Shown piece after piece: positions 18,196 through 26,481 of a DNA stretch of 64,000 nucleotides. The notes under the pieces were generated by a model that saw only the letters and a list, made by a program, of their open reading frames with translations, was not told the origin of the DNA and did not search any database. Made by a program: the position numbers and the translations under genes. The first letter of the stretch is position 1. The number at the start of each line of letters is the position of its first letter. The stretch comes from Euryhalocaulis sp050486445 (GTDB lineage Bacteria; Pseudomonadota; Alphaproteobacteria; Caulobacterales; Maricaulaceae). Location of the stretch: assembly GCA_050486445.1 (NCBI GenBank), contig JBJHDH010000004.1, positions 1 through 64,000 on the forward strand, given 5' to 3'.

Positions 18196-19443
18196 TCACA
18201 GCGTGAAGGAAAGACCGAGCCAAACCTTGCGCCGGTCAGCGGGGCCGCCGGCAGGTCCGTCATAGTCTGCGAATTTCAGAAGAGCGGTGACGCGCTCCGC
18301 GATCCGCGCGGAAAGTTGGAGATTGATTTCCGACCCCAGATCGGCGCCGCCGCGATCCGCCTTGTAATCGTGATAGATCGCGGCGAAGGCGATACGGTCG
18401 ATCCCCGGCATGGACCACGGCGCATTGAAGCGCAGCGAGGCGTAGGCGTCCTTGATCCCCGATGCGGGCGTCGCCAGGAACACGTCGGCCCAGCCCTGAA
18501 AGGCGTGCAGGGTGGCCAGCGGCGTCGAAAAGCCGGCGACGCCATCGCCCTGCATAACTTCATAGCCGGCGCCAAGCATGAAGGGTCCAGTTCCAATCCC
18601 GCCTTCCAGCAGCAGATAGTCGAGCGAGATATCGAGCGGGTTGGCGGCCCGGTCGCGCTGCGTCGCCCAGGAAGCGGCGTAAGACCAGCGCAAACCACTT
18701 TGCTCGCCCGTCCCACTCGCCCGCACGCCATAGGTGACGGTGGATTGCGCCGGCGCCTGGGTCAGGTCCAGCGCGTAGACAAAGCCGGTCAGTTTCAGCG
18801 CCGGAGAAACGGCGTAAGAGACATTCACCAGATGCGAATCCGAATCCCAGTCAGCGGATTCGGCGAATATGCGCCGCACGTCCCAGACATAGGCGTAGGA
18901 AGCGGAGAAGCCGCCTTGTGCGAAATCCGCGCGGACCGAGTCGAAGGTTTGCTCGTCCTGACGCCAGCCGACATTTCCGACAAAGCGCGCATCGTCGAAA
19001 ATGACGCGCTGGCGGCCGCCGGTCAGCGTCGCGCCCTGCCCGTTTGTCCAGGACAGTTGCACCCGGTTGATCTCCGTCCCTTTCGGGTCCGGCTCCACCG
19101 GATACTGCGTCTTGCCGTTCACCGTTGAATTGTAGTTCGTGACGATGGCCGCCACGTTCTGCACCTCCAGCAGCGCGGTAAAGCCGTGCAGCGGCGCGGT
19201 CTGCCAGCCCAGCCGTGTGCGCAGGGTCAGCGCCTCGGCGTTCTGCGCGAACCCGTCCTGTCTGACGAAGGCCGCGCGCAGATTCATCTCCAGGATCGGC
19301 GTTCCGCGCGTGATCGCTTCTTCCAGCGTGGTTGCGCGCGGCGTCTGCGCCTGCGCGGCCTGCGATACAACAAGTTGCGATACAAGGAGGGAGGCCGCCC
19401 CCAGCAGCACCCCCTTCACAACTGGGCCGCCCGCCCGCTTCAT
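18196..19443 (-). CDS. Outer-membrane channel (alginate-export-type beta barrel)
   Basis: A 415-aa protein with a signal peptide ending AQAQ and an all-beta sequence of alternating hydrophobic strands ending in an aromatic/hydrophobic residue (LGLSFTL), typical of an outer-membrane barrel. The pattern is like the alginate-export/OprD-like families. Its place as first gene of the transport operon suggests it lets nitrate cross the outer membrane; this is inferred from context. The start at 19443 (MKRAGG) follows AAAGGAG. Regulation is probably through the leader immediately upstream. Confidence 0.8.
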   Translation of the reverse strand: MKRAGGPVVKGVLLGAASLLVSQLVVSQAAQAQTPRATTLEEAITRGTPILEMNLRAAFVRQDGFAQNAEALTLRTRLGWQTAPLHGFTALLEVQNVAAIVTNYNSTVNGKTQYPVEPDPKGTEINRVQLSWTNGQGATLTGGRQRVIFDDARFVGNVGWRQDEQTFDSVRADFAQGGFSASYAYVWDVRRIFAESADWDSDSHLVNVSYAVSPALKLTGFVYALDLTQAPAQSTVTYGVRASGTGEQSGLRWSYAASWATQRDRAANPLDISLDYLLLEGGIGTGPFMLGAGYEVMQGDGVAGFSTPLATLHAFQGWADVFLATPASGIKDAYASLRFNAPWSMPGIDRIAFAAIYHDYKADRGGADLGSEINLQLSARIAERVTALLKFADYDGPAGGPADRRKVWLGLSFTL

Positions 19444-19666
19444 CTTCGCTCCTTTCCGCCGGACCAACCGGCAAACAAAAAGGCGCCCCGCCATGCCGCG
19501 CGCGCAGGCCAAAAGGCTGCGACAGCACGAACTGCGAGACGCCGTTGTCCTCGAAACTCAGAAGCGGATCGCCATTGATCCATCGCGCCACACCCGGCGC
19601 ATGATCGCCTTCGCCTATCGGCGCCTCGCGACCCCTCCGCCCCGCTTCGGCTTCACTGCCTGTGCG
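19444..19666 (-). promoter_or_regulatory. Putative nas operon leader RNA (NasT target candidate)
   Basis: Untranslated region between nasS and the channel gene. On the minus strand it can form a 7-bp hairpin with a single bulge and a UUUU loop (19503-19521) and a 5-bp hairpin GCCGG-UUGGU-CCGGC (19458-19472) just upstream of the ribosome site. A T-run follows a GC-rich stretch at about 19476-19486. ANTAR proteins such as NasT act by binding paired hairpins in leaders like this and preventing termination. The classical hexaloop pair was not clearly found, so the assignment rests mostly on position. Confidence 0.45.
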
Positions 19667-19708
19667 CTGCGGCATGATCATGCTGCAGGTGCGAAGGCGC
19701 TCTGTCAA
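19667..19708 (-). promoter_or_regulatory. Candidate nas operon promoter with overlapping palindrome
   Basis: On the minus strand a perfect -35 TTGACA (19708-19703) is followed at 17 bp by a weak -10 (CAGCAT). The -10 lies inside a 22-bp near-perfect palindrome at 19667-19688 whose core GCATGATCATGC is perfect. The overlap suggests operator control of the transport/reduction operon. No sigma-54 element was found. Confidence 0.45.
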
Positions 19709-19737
19709 CCGGTCCGGGCGCCTCATTGCGCCGGATT

Positions 19738-20805
19738 TCAGTCCAGCGCCTGTCCGCCCGGCCCCGTCGGCTTATCGTTTTCATCCGGCGCAGGCAGACC
19801 AACCGAAGCGGCGGCGGCGCGCCAGATATCAGGCCGGCAAACGGATTCCGCCACGGCGAGCGCCGTCTCTGGCCCCTGGTCCCAGCGCCGGATCTGGCGC
19901 GCGAACCAGCGGCCATGTTGCAAAAACGGATAGGAGGCATGTCCGGCTGCAAACATGTGCCCGGCCGCGAGCGGCCCCGAAAACGCCGCTGCGATCTGTT
20001 CCTGCGGCGCGCCGACATAAAGCGGATTCGACAGAATCGCGATCAGCGCCGCGCGATTGGATTCCTCATCGGCCCAGAGCGCGGCGCGCAACAGCGCGCG
20101 CAGCAGCGCCTGCATTGTTTCCGGCGCCGCCTCGGCCCAGTCAGCGGAAACCGCCAGCAGTTTTTCCGGCTTGTCTGGCCAGTAATCCGGATCGGAGAAC
20201 AGCAACCGCCCGGCGCCGGATAGCGCCACCGCTTGCGCCCAGGGCGCGCCGACACAGAATGCGTCGATCACGCCGCTTTCCGCCATGCCGCCAATTCGCA
20301 CCGGCGGCGCGATCACAATGCTGACGTCGCGCACGGGATCGACGCCGGCTTCGCTCAGCCACTGGCGCAACACATAGGCGTGCGGCGAGAATGGAAACGG
20401 CGCGCCGAAGGTCAGCGGCGGCCGCCCGGCTTTGGCGCGGGCGCGCACCACGCGGGCGATGGCCTCTCCGGCCTCGCGCGGCCCCGAAACATCGCCGATC
20501 TCGGCCGCCAGAGCGCCCGTGGCGGCCACGGAATTTCCGTTGAATCCCAAGGCCATGGGGGCGATCAGCCGGACCGCGCCAGCCGCGCCCAGCCCCAGCC
20601 CTGCAGCAATCGGCATGGGGGCGAGCGCCTGCGCCGCCTCCAGCAGCCCATAGGCCAGCTTGTCCCGGATATTGGACCAGGACGGCTCGCGGCTCAGCGT
20701 CACGGACAGCCGCTCCGCCTCGAACATCCCGCATTCCTGCGCGACGGCCAGCACCGCGCAGTCGTTCAGCGGATGAAAGCCGATACGGATCGAAGCGGCG
20801 CTCAT
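19738..20805 (-). CDS. nasS: Nitrate/nitrite sensor NasS
   Basis: A 355-aa protein homologous to the NrtA binding fold but without signal peptide or lipobox, as expected for the cytoplasmic sensor NasS. It begins directly with the first strand (IRIGFHPLNDCAVLAVA). In known systems NasS binds NasT without nitrate and releases it when nitrate or nitrite binds. The start overlaps the nasT stop by ATGA (20802-20805), matching a stoichiometric pair. A 294-bp gap then separates it from the structural operon. Confidence 0.9.
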   Translation of the reverse strand: MSAASIRIGFHPLNDCAVLAVAQECGMFEAERLSVTLSREPSWSNIRDKLAYGLLEAAQALAPMPIAAGLGLGAAGAVRLIAPMALGFNGNSVAATGALAAEIGDVSGPREAGEAIARVVRARAKAGRPPLTFGAPFPFSPHAYVLRQWLSEAGVDPVRDVSIVIAPPVRIGGMAESGVIDAFCVGAPWAQAVALSGAGRLLFSDPDYWPDKPEKLLAVSADWAEAAPETMQALLRALLRAALWADEESNRAALIAILSNPLYVGAPQEQIAAAFSGPLAAGHMFAAGHASYPFLQHGRWFARQIRRWDQGPETALAVAESVCRPDIWRAAAASVGLPAPDENDKPTGPGGQALD

Positions 20806-21392
20806 CGCGTCTTCCTCTCGTCCAGCAGGCCGACAACAGCCAGAAGATCGGTCGCCACCGTGGCCAGTGGCCGCCCCGAATCCATCGCCAGCTTGCGCAG
20901 CTCGGCATAGGCGGCGTCCTCGCCGATGCCGCGCATCTTCATCAGCACGCCCTTGGCGCGTTCAATGTTCTTTCGGGCGGCGAGATCGGCGCGCGCCTTG
21001 TCCAGGTCGGCGCGCATCCGCTGGAACACGGCGAAGCGCGTGCGCGCCACTTCCATCACCGAGGCGACGCGCCCGGCGTTGAACCCATCGACAATATAGG
21101 CGGCGACCCCGGCCTCCAGCGCCGCGGCGGCGGCCCCCGGCTCCGACCGGTCGACGAACATCACCACTGGTCGGTCGGCAGCGGCGCGGCTGAGGCGCAG
21201 CGCCTCCAGCGTATCGCGGTCCGGACTCTCGCACGCGATAATCACCGCGTCCGGCTTGAACGCGGCATAGGCGTCCAGATCCAGTTCCGGCATCCGGCGC
21301 GCTTCGACTGGCTCACCGCCGACGCCCTTGACCAGGCCCTCCGCCACCAGAGCGGCCCGCGCCTCGTCGGGATCGACGATCAGGACTCGCAT
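20802..21392 (-). CDS. nasT: ANTAR-domain antiterminator NasT
   Basis: A 196-aa two-domain protein. An N-terminal pseudo-receiver (~1-120) is followed by a coiled linker and a C-terminal ANTAR RNA-binding domain (AARKNIERAKGVLMKMRGIGEDAAY). Where a true receiver has its phosphoacceptor Asp, the strand reads VIIACESP, so phosphorylation is unlikely, in line with control by NasS sequestration. The start at 21392 (MRVLIVDPDEAR) follows GAGGAG; an upstream in-frame ATG at 21455 is not supported. Confidence 0.9.
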   Translation of the reverse strand: MRVLIVDPDEARAALVAEGLVKGVGGEPVEARRMPELDLDAYAAFKPDAVIIACESPDRDTLEALRLSRAAADRPVVMFVDRSEPGAAAAALEAGVAAYIVDGFNAGRVASVMEVARTRFAVFQRMRADLDKARADLAARKNIERAKGVLMKMRGIGEDAAYAELRKLAMDSGRPLATVATDLLAVVGLLDERKTR

Positions 21393-21533
21393 CAGGCCTA
21401 AAAGCTCCTCGCCAGCGCAAAATTGTTGCGCTGCACAAAAAGCCAGAAAGCGCACCGGAATGCAATTTCCAAAGCTGGCGGCACGAGAAAATTATGTCCG
21501 GACGGCCTTGATGGCTGCCCGTGATTATAAGCG

Positions 21534-21568
21534 CCCGCACAGGCGCTGATTTCCCGCGCCTGTGCGGG
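21534..21568 (-). terminator. Terminator hairpin after the 21.6-kb PRC-barrel gene
   Basis: Perfect 13-bp stem (arms 21534-21546 and 21556-21568) with a 9-nt loop, starting 12 bp downstream of the minus-strand PRC-barrel stop. The following minus-strand bases are only moderately T-rich. Confidence 0.6.
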
Positions 21569-21579
21569 GTAACTGCGTC

Positions 21580-21948
21580 TTACATACCGTAGGGAATGCC
21601 GTAATGCTGGTTGACGCTGCGTCCGTAATCCTGACTGAAGCTCGGTTCCTGCCCCGTTACAAAATACGGCGCATCTTCCAGCGTCTCTTTGTCGATATCC
21701 ACGACATAGCCGTTCTTCTCAGTGTCATAGTCCAACGCGCCCCAAGGCAAAGGATAACGATTTTGCCCCATGCCCAGGAAGCCGCCGAATTCGAGCACGG
21801 CGTATTCCACCTTGCCCGATACTTTGTCGACCATGAAGTTTTTCACCGTACCGAGATGCTCTCCCTTTCGGTTATAGACGGACGTGCCTTCCACCTTGTC
21901 TGATGCGATCAGATTGTGGGTTTCGTTGCTTTCAACGCCTCTCGCCAT
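21580..21948 (-). CDS. PRC-barrel domain protein (cytoplasmic)
   Basis: A 122-aa protein whose first ~85 residues are a PRC-barrel: SDKVEGTSVYNRKGEHLGTVKNFMVDK followed by VEYAVLEFGG. The C-terminal ~30 residues are polar and Tyr/Gln-rich. PRC-barrel proteins of this size are common stress-induced proteins in alphaproteobacteria; their biochemical role is unclear. Ribosome site AGGAGA precedes the ATG. An EcfG-type promoter lies 45 bp upstream (GGAAC at 22017-22013, CGTT at 21996-21993). Confidence 0.85.
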   Translation of the reverse strand: MARGVESNETHNLIASDKVEGTSVYNRKGEHLGTVKNFMVDKVSGKVEYAVLEFGGFLGMGQNRYPLPWGALDYDTEKNGYVVDIDKETLEDAPYFVTGQEPSFSQDYGRSVNQHYGIPYGM

Positions 21949-21992
21949 CGCTTTATCTCCTGTCTGTATGATTTTGGTTGGATAGGAAGCGA

Positions 21993-22017
21993 AACGACCT
22001 CCCCTGCGCGGCGTTCC
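21993..22017 (-). promoter_or_regulatory. EcfG-type (general stress sigma factor) promoter, leftward
   Basis: Minus strand GGAAC (22017-22013), 16-bp spacer, CGTT (21996-21993). This matches the alphaproteobacterial EcfG consensus exactly and is correctly placed for the leftward PRC-barrel gene. Confidence 0.75.
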
Positions 22018-22085
22018 CGCTCCAACTGCAGGTGACTCGCGTTTAGCTCTTACTGCGGCGCATCCACCCTATCGCAGCAAAATCT

Positions 22086-22110
22086 GGAACGGCCAGTGGC
22101 GAAAGCCGTT
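22086..22110 (+). promoter_or_regulatory. EcfG-type (general stress sigma factor) promoter, rightward
   Basis: GGAAC (22086-22090), 16-bp spacer, CGTT (22107-22110). Same consensus and spacing as the leftward promoter, 65 bp upstream of the rightward PRC-barrel gene's ATG. Confidence 0.75.
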
Positions 22111-22175
22111 GCCTAAGCGGAACCAGAAAAGGTCTTCGCCCCTCGACAGGAGACCAGAATAAAGAGGAGAACGAA

Positions 22176-22733
22176 ATGAAACGCATCATCACACTGTCGG
22201 CCACCGCCGGCGCACTCGCCCTTGCCGTGGGTACGGCGACGGCGGCCGACGATCCGCTCCGAGCCGGCGCGGACCATGGTGATCGGGACCGGGCAGCGAC
22301 GATGGATCGTGACCCGGCAGCGACATTGGGCGCTGACCGTACAGCAAGGACGGATACCGGGGATACCCTTTCCCACCTTCGCATGACGGATGCCTCCGCC
22401 GATACGCCGCTTCAAGTTCCTGTCGGTCAGTTGGAAGGAGCCAATGTCGTGGCACAGGACGGCGACAAGGTCGGTAATGTTGAGGCTGTGCTCCGCGGCG
22501 ATAACGGCGACGCCGACTCGATTTTGGTGGAGCTGGATTCCGGCCTGTTCGAAGAGGGACGGCTGATCATCATCTCGTTTGATGAAGTCGAAGCCCGTTC
22601 CACGGATGGCCTGCTTGGTATCGGCGACCGTATCGAACTGGTCGCAAATCAGTCTCAGGACTGGTTCGAGCGCCAACCAAATGTCCGTGACAGAGTTCCT
22701 GCGGACCGGGGTCTGACCCAGCCGCTTCAGTAA
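22176..22733 (+). CDS. Exported PRC-barrel protein
   Basis: A 185-aa protein with a signal peptide ending TATA (~23) and a low-complexity Asp/Arg/Ala segment (~25-70) containing two similar AATMDRDPAATLG-type repeats. A PRC-barrel follows at ~80-165 (VPVGQLEGANVVAQDGDKVGNVEAVL). It therefore acts in the periplasm, unlike the divergent neighbour. Ribosome site AGAGGAG. An EcfG-type promoter lies upstream and a strong terminator just downstream, so it forms a monocistronic stress-regulated unit. Confidence 0.85.
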   Translation: MKRIITLSATAGALALAVGTATAADDPLRAGADHGDRDRAATMDRDPAATLGADRTARTDTGDTLSHLRMTDASADTPLQVPVGQLEGANVVAQDGDKVGNVEAVLRGDNGDADSILVELDSGLFEEGRLIIISFDEVEARSTDGLLGIGDRIELVANQSQDWFERQPNVRDRVPADRGLTQPLQ

Positions 22734-22742
22734 ACAGCCAGC

Positions 22743-22779
22743 AGCGCCCCCGTCCCGGCGGGGGCGCTGTCTTCTTCTA
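22743..22779 (+). terminator. Rho-independent terminator after the exported PRC-barrel gene
   Basis: Perfect 11-bp GC-rich stem (22743-22753 with 22760-22770), 6-nt loop, followed by TCTTCTTCT. It starts 9 bp after the stop codon. Confidence 0.85.
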
Positions 22780-22829
22780 ACGTGCACTTTAATACAGCGG
22801 CCAAAAAATGGAATTTGGCTGCTTTTGAC

Positions 22830-22846
22830 ATTCGCTGCCAGCGAAT
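22830..22846 (+). promoter_or_regulatory. Palindromic operator candidate upstream of the beta-oxidation operon
   Basis: ATTCGCT-GCC-AGCGAAT is a perfect 7-bp inverted repeat. It begins on the last base of a TTGACA (22825-22830) that could be a -35, so a bound repressor would block it. It lies about 85 bp upstream of the fadE-like ATG. The regulator is unknown; TetR- or FadR-like control is a guess. Confidence 0.45.
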
Positions 22847-22930
22847 GGCCTTTCTACGCTCTCCAAACAGAAATAGGCTGAACCCGGCGCGCCTGCTTTG
22901 CGTTAGCCGACAAGGAGAGGTGTTCTCTTC

Positions 22931-25186
22931 ATGGTTTTCCGATCATTACGCCGTAACCTGCTGACGCGCCCGGTTTTCAAGGTCGTCGGCGGAGCCATCC
23001 CCTCCCTGTCGCCGACCGAAAGCGAAGCGATCGACGCCGGGGACTCCTGGCTGGACGCGGACATTTTCACCGGCAATCCGGATTGGAACGAATTGCTGTC
23101 GGTTCCCCCGGCGACGCTAAGTCCGGAGGAACGCGCCTTTCTGGACGGGCCGGTGGAGCGGCTCTGCGCCATGCTCGACGACTGGCGCATGGTCTGGGAG
23201 ACGCGCGACCTGCCGCCCGAGGCCTGGGAGTATCTGAAGACGGAAAAATTCTTCGGGATGATTATCCCGAAGGCGCATGGCGGGCTTGCTTTCTCCGCCT
23301 ACGCCCACAGCGAAGTGGTACGGAAAATCGCCAGCCGCTCCATCACTGGGGCCGTAACCGCGATGGTGCCTAATTCGCTGGGACCCGGAGAACTGATCCT
23401 GGCTTTCGGCACAGAAGCGCAGCAGGCATACTGGCTGCCGCGTCTGGCCGACGGGCGCGAAATCCCCTGCTTCGGTCTGACCAGCCCGCAGGCCGGCTCC
23501 GACGCCGCGGCCATGACCGACGAGGGAATCGTCTGCCGTGGCCGGTGGGGGGGGCGCGAGGTTCTCGGCATCCGCCTCAACTGGAACAAGCGCTATATCA
23601 CCCTGTCACCCATCGCCACGGTGCTGGGTCTCGCCTTCAAGCTGCGCGATCCTGACCATCTTCTGGGCGACAAAAAGGATATCGGCATCACTGTCGCGCT
23701 GGTTCCGACCGACTTGGCGGGCGTGACTGTTGGCCGGCGGCACATTCCTTCACTGCAACCATTTCAAAACGGGCCGACACAGGGACGCGACGTCTTCATT
23801 CCGCTGGATCATATCATTGGCGGGCCGGAACGCGCCGGTCAGGGGTGGAAGATGCTGATGAGCGCGCTGGCCGCAGGCCGTGGCATATCGCTGCCCTCCA
23901 TGTCAGCTGCGGCCGGCGCTTTCGCCGCCTATACGACCGGAGCCTATGCTCGCGTCCGCGTGCAGTTCAACCTGCCTATCTCAAAATTCGAAGGCGTGCA
24001 GGAGGCGCTGGCCCGGATCGCCGGCGCCGCCTATCTGATGGACGCCGCGCGGCGGCTCACCTGCGCCGGGCTGGATCAAGGCCGGCATCCCGCCGTCATT
24101 TCCTCAATCATGAAGCTGCACGCTACGGAACGGATGCGCATCGTCATCAACGATGCGATGGACGTGCATGGCGGCAAGGCGGTGATCGAAGGCCCGCGCA
24201 ATTATATGGCCAGCCAGTATCGCGCCATTCCGGTGGGGATCACGGTCGAGGGCGCGAATATCCTGACGCGCTGCCTGATGGTCTTCGGCCAAGGCGCAAT
24301 CCGCTCCCACCCCTATATGCTGGGCGAAATCCGGGCGGTGAACGATCCCGACCAGGAACGCGGCCTGACCGAGTTCGACAAACTGTTCTGGCGGCATGTT
24401 GGCCATTTCATCGTCACCGCGCTGCGCGCTTTCTGCCGGAGCTGGACTGGCGGGGCCTTTGCCCCGGCGCCGAAGGCCGGGCGCGCGCGGCCCGTCTGGC
24501 GCCAGATGTCGCGCTATTCGTCCGCCTTCGCCTTCGTTTCCGATATCGCGTTTCTGACTCTGGGCGGCGCATTGAAGCGGCGGGAGCTGCTCTCGGCGCG
24601 GCTCGGCGACATCCTGTCCGAACTCTATTTGCTCGGCGCCGTGCTGAAACGGTGGGAGGACGAAGGCCGCCAGGACGAAGACTGGCCCGTGGCCGCATGG
24701 TGCGCGGAGACCGGGCTTGCAGAGATTGAGCGGCGGCTGGACGAGGTGCTGGCCAATATGCCGGGGGGCTTTGTGCGCGGTCTGCTGCGCCTTGTCGTCA
24801 TGCCCTTCGGGCGCGGCCGGCGCGGCCCCTCCGACCGCCTGATCCGCCAGACGGCCGAACTCATAACCGAGCCGACCGTCACACGGGATCGCCTGACCGC
24901 GGGACTTTATATCGGGGAGGGCGGGCCAATCGCGAAATTGAACCAAGCCTTCACTCTGATCGTTGAAGCCCAGCCTATTCGTGATCGGATGCGCGAGGCG
25001 CGTATCCGGGACGTGCGGGAGGCGCAGGAAAAAGGGATCATCAGCGCCGATGAAGCAGCGCAACTGGAGGCGGCGGACCAGGCTGTGGCGGAAGTGATCG
25101 CCGTGGACGACTTCCCGGCGGAAGCGCTGACCGGAAACCGCGACGCCGGGCACGGCGCGGCGCGCGGAAGCGAGGCGGCGGAATGA
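22931..25186 (+). CDS. fadE: Acyl-CoA dehydrogenase, FadE type
   Basis: A 751-aa FAD-dependent acyl-CoA dehydrogenase of the large FadE class (E. coli FadE is ~810 aa), catalysing the first step of beta-oxidation. The N-terminal acyl-CoA dehydrogenase domains (~90-510) include FGLTSPQAGSDAAAM and HGGKAVIEGPRNYM, with TVEGANILTR holding the probable catalytic Glu. The remaining ~240 residues match the FadE-specific C-terminal region. AAGGAG lies 13 bp before the ATG, slightly long spacing. It overlaps the thiolase gene by ATGA and heads a four-gene operon. Confidence 0.93.
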   Translation: MVFRSLRRNLLTRPVFKVVGGAIPSLSPTESEAIDAGDSWLDADIFTGNPDWNELLSVPPATLSPEERAFLDGPVERLCAMLDDWRMVWETRDLPPEAWEYLKTEKFFGMIIPKAHGGLAFSAYAHSEVVRKIASRSITGAVTAMVPNSLGPGELILAFGTEAQQAYWLPRLADGREIPCFGLTSPQAGSDAAAMTDEGIVCRGRWGGREVLGIRLNWNKRYITLSPIATVLGLAFKLRDPDHLLGDKKDIGITVALVPTDLAGVTVGRRHIPSLQPFQNGPTQGRDVFIPLDHIIGGPERAGQGWKMLMSALAAGRGISLPSMSAAAGAFAAYTTGAYARVRVQFNLPISKFEGVQEALARIAGAAYLMDAARRLTCAGLDQGRHPAVISSIMKLHATERMRIVINDAMDVHGGKAVIEGPRNYMASQYRAIPVGITVEGANILTRCLMVFGQGAIRSHPYMLGEIRAVNDPDQERGLTEFDKLFWRHVGHFIVTALRAFCRSWTGGAFAPAPKAGRARPVWRQMSRYSSAFAFVSDIAFLTLGGALKRRELLSARLGDILSELYLLGAVLKRWEDEGRQDEDWPVAAWCAETGLAEIERRLDEVLANMPGGFVRGLLRLVVMPFGRGRRGPSDRLIRQTAELITEPTVTRDRLTAGLYIGEGGPIAKLNQAFTLIVEAQPIRDRMREARIRDVREAQEKGIISADEAAQLEAADQAVAEVIAVDDFPAEALTGNRDAGHGAARGSEAAE

Positions 25187-26481
25187 GCGGCCGCGCCGTC
25201 TATCTGGCCGACGGGGCGCGTACGCCATTCCTGAAAGCGCGCGGCAGACCGGGGCCGTTCACGCCCGTCGATCTCGCGGTGCAGTGCGGCCGTCCGCTGC
25301 TGCTGCGCCAACCTTTCGCACCAGACGCTTTCGATCAGGTCATTCTGGGCTGCGTCAATGTGGTCGCGGACGAGGCCAATCCTGCGCGCGTAGCCGCGCT
25401 GCGCCTCGGCTGCGGCGCGGGAATGCCAGCCTTCACCGTGCAGATCAATTGCGGATCGGGAATGCAGTCGCTGGACACGGCGCGCCGCTATATCGCGGAC
25501 GGCGGCGCGGACCTGATCCTGGCCGGGGGAACGGAGGCGCTGAGCCATACGCCGCTGATTGTGCGACGCGGCGCGGTGGAGTTTCTCGCCGCGCTGAACG
25601 CCAAAAGCGTGTTGGCCAGGCTGAAAGCCCTGCCTCGATTTCGTCTACGCTTTCTGAAGCCAGTGATCGGGCTGGAACGCGGCCTGACCGACCCGATCAC
25701 CACGCTGAATATGGGCCAGACTGCGGAGCTGGTCGCCCATCTGTTCGGAATCAGCCGTGAAATGGCGGACCGCTATGCTATGGAAAGCCATCACCGCCTC
25801 GCCCGCGCGCAGAAGGAGGGCTGGCTGGCGGACGAGGTGATTCCCGCCTTCGGGCGCGATGGAACGGTCTATAACCATGATGACGGCGTGCGTGCCGACA
25901 GCGACATGGAAAGACTCGCCAAACTCAACCCGGTGTTCGAGCGGCCCTGGGGCAAGGTGACGGCGGGCAACAGCTCGCAGATCACGGACGGCGCCTGCTG
26001 GACGATTCTGGCGTCGGAGGATGCGGTGCGGCGCTATGGGCTGACTCCAAAAGCGCGGATTGTCGATGCGCACTGGTCGGCGCTGGATCCTTCCATCATG
26101 GGGCTGGGGCCGGTTCTGTGCTCGACAGAGATTCTGAAGCGTCACGGACTGGCGCTGGACGATATCGAGCTGTGGGAACTGAACGAAGCCTTCGCCGCGC
26201 AAGTCATCGCCTGTTTGCGCGCGTGGGAGGATGAAGGCTTCTGCCGCGAAGTGCTGGGCTTGCCCGGCGCAGCGGGACACATCCCGCGCGACCGCCTGAA
26301 TGTGGATGGCGGGGCGATTTCGCTCGGCCATCCGGTGGGAACCAGCGGAACGCGCATTGTTCTGCATCTGGCCAATGCGATGCGCCGTCTGGACAAGACG
26401 CGCGGCATCGCCACCGAGTGCATCGGCGGCGGCCAGGGCGGCGCGATGCTGCTGGAGCGGGCCGGAGGAAACGGACAATGA
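25183..26481 (+). CDS. Acetyl-CoA acyltransferase (thiolase), FadA/FadI type
   Basis: A 432-aa thiolase cleaving 3-ketoacyl-CoA to acetyl-CoA and a shortened acyl-CoA. The acyl-accepting Cys lies in INCGSGMQSL (~90), the NEAF motif in LWELNEAFAAQV, the catalytic His in ISLGHPVGTSGTR, and the second Cys in ECIGGGQGGAM. Length and motifs resemble FadI/FadA of degradative pathways. It overlaps both neighbours by ATGA, so translation is coupled with FadE and the multifunctional enzyme. Confidence 0.93.
   Translation: MSGRAVYLADGARTPFLKARGRPGPFTPVDLAVQCGRPLLLRQPFAPDAFDQVILGCVNVVADEANPARVAALRLGCGAGMPAFTVQINCGSGMQSLDTARRYIADGGADLILAGGTEALSHTPLIVRRGAVEFLAALNAKSVLARLKALPRFRLRFLKPVIGLERGLTDPITTLNMGQTAELVAHLFGISREMADRYAMESHHRLARAQKEGWLADEVIPAFGRDGTVYNHDDGVRADSDMERLAKLNPVFERPWGKVTAGNSSQITDGACWTILASEDAVRRYGLTPKARIVDAHWSALDPSIMGLGPVLCSTEILKRHGLALDDIELWELNEAFAAQVIACLRAWEDEGFCREVLGLPGAAGHIPRDRLNVDGGAISLGHPVGTSGTRIVLHLANAMRRLDKTRGIATECIGGGQGGAMLLERAGGNGQ

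Noticed and set aside
19444..19737. Sigma-54/NtrC promoter for the nitrate operon
   Set aside because: No TGGC-N8-TTGC element with correct spacing was found. A sigma-70-like -35 is the only candidate seen.
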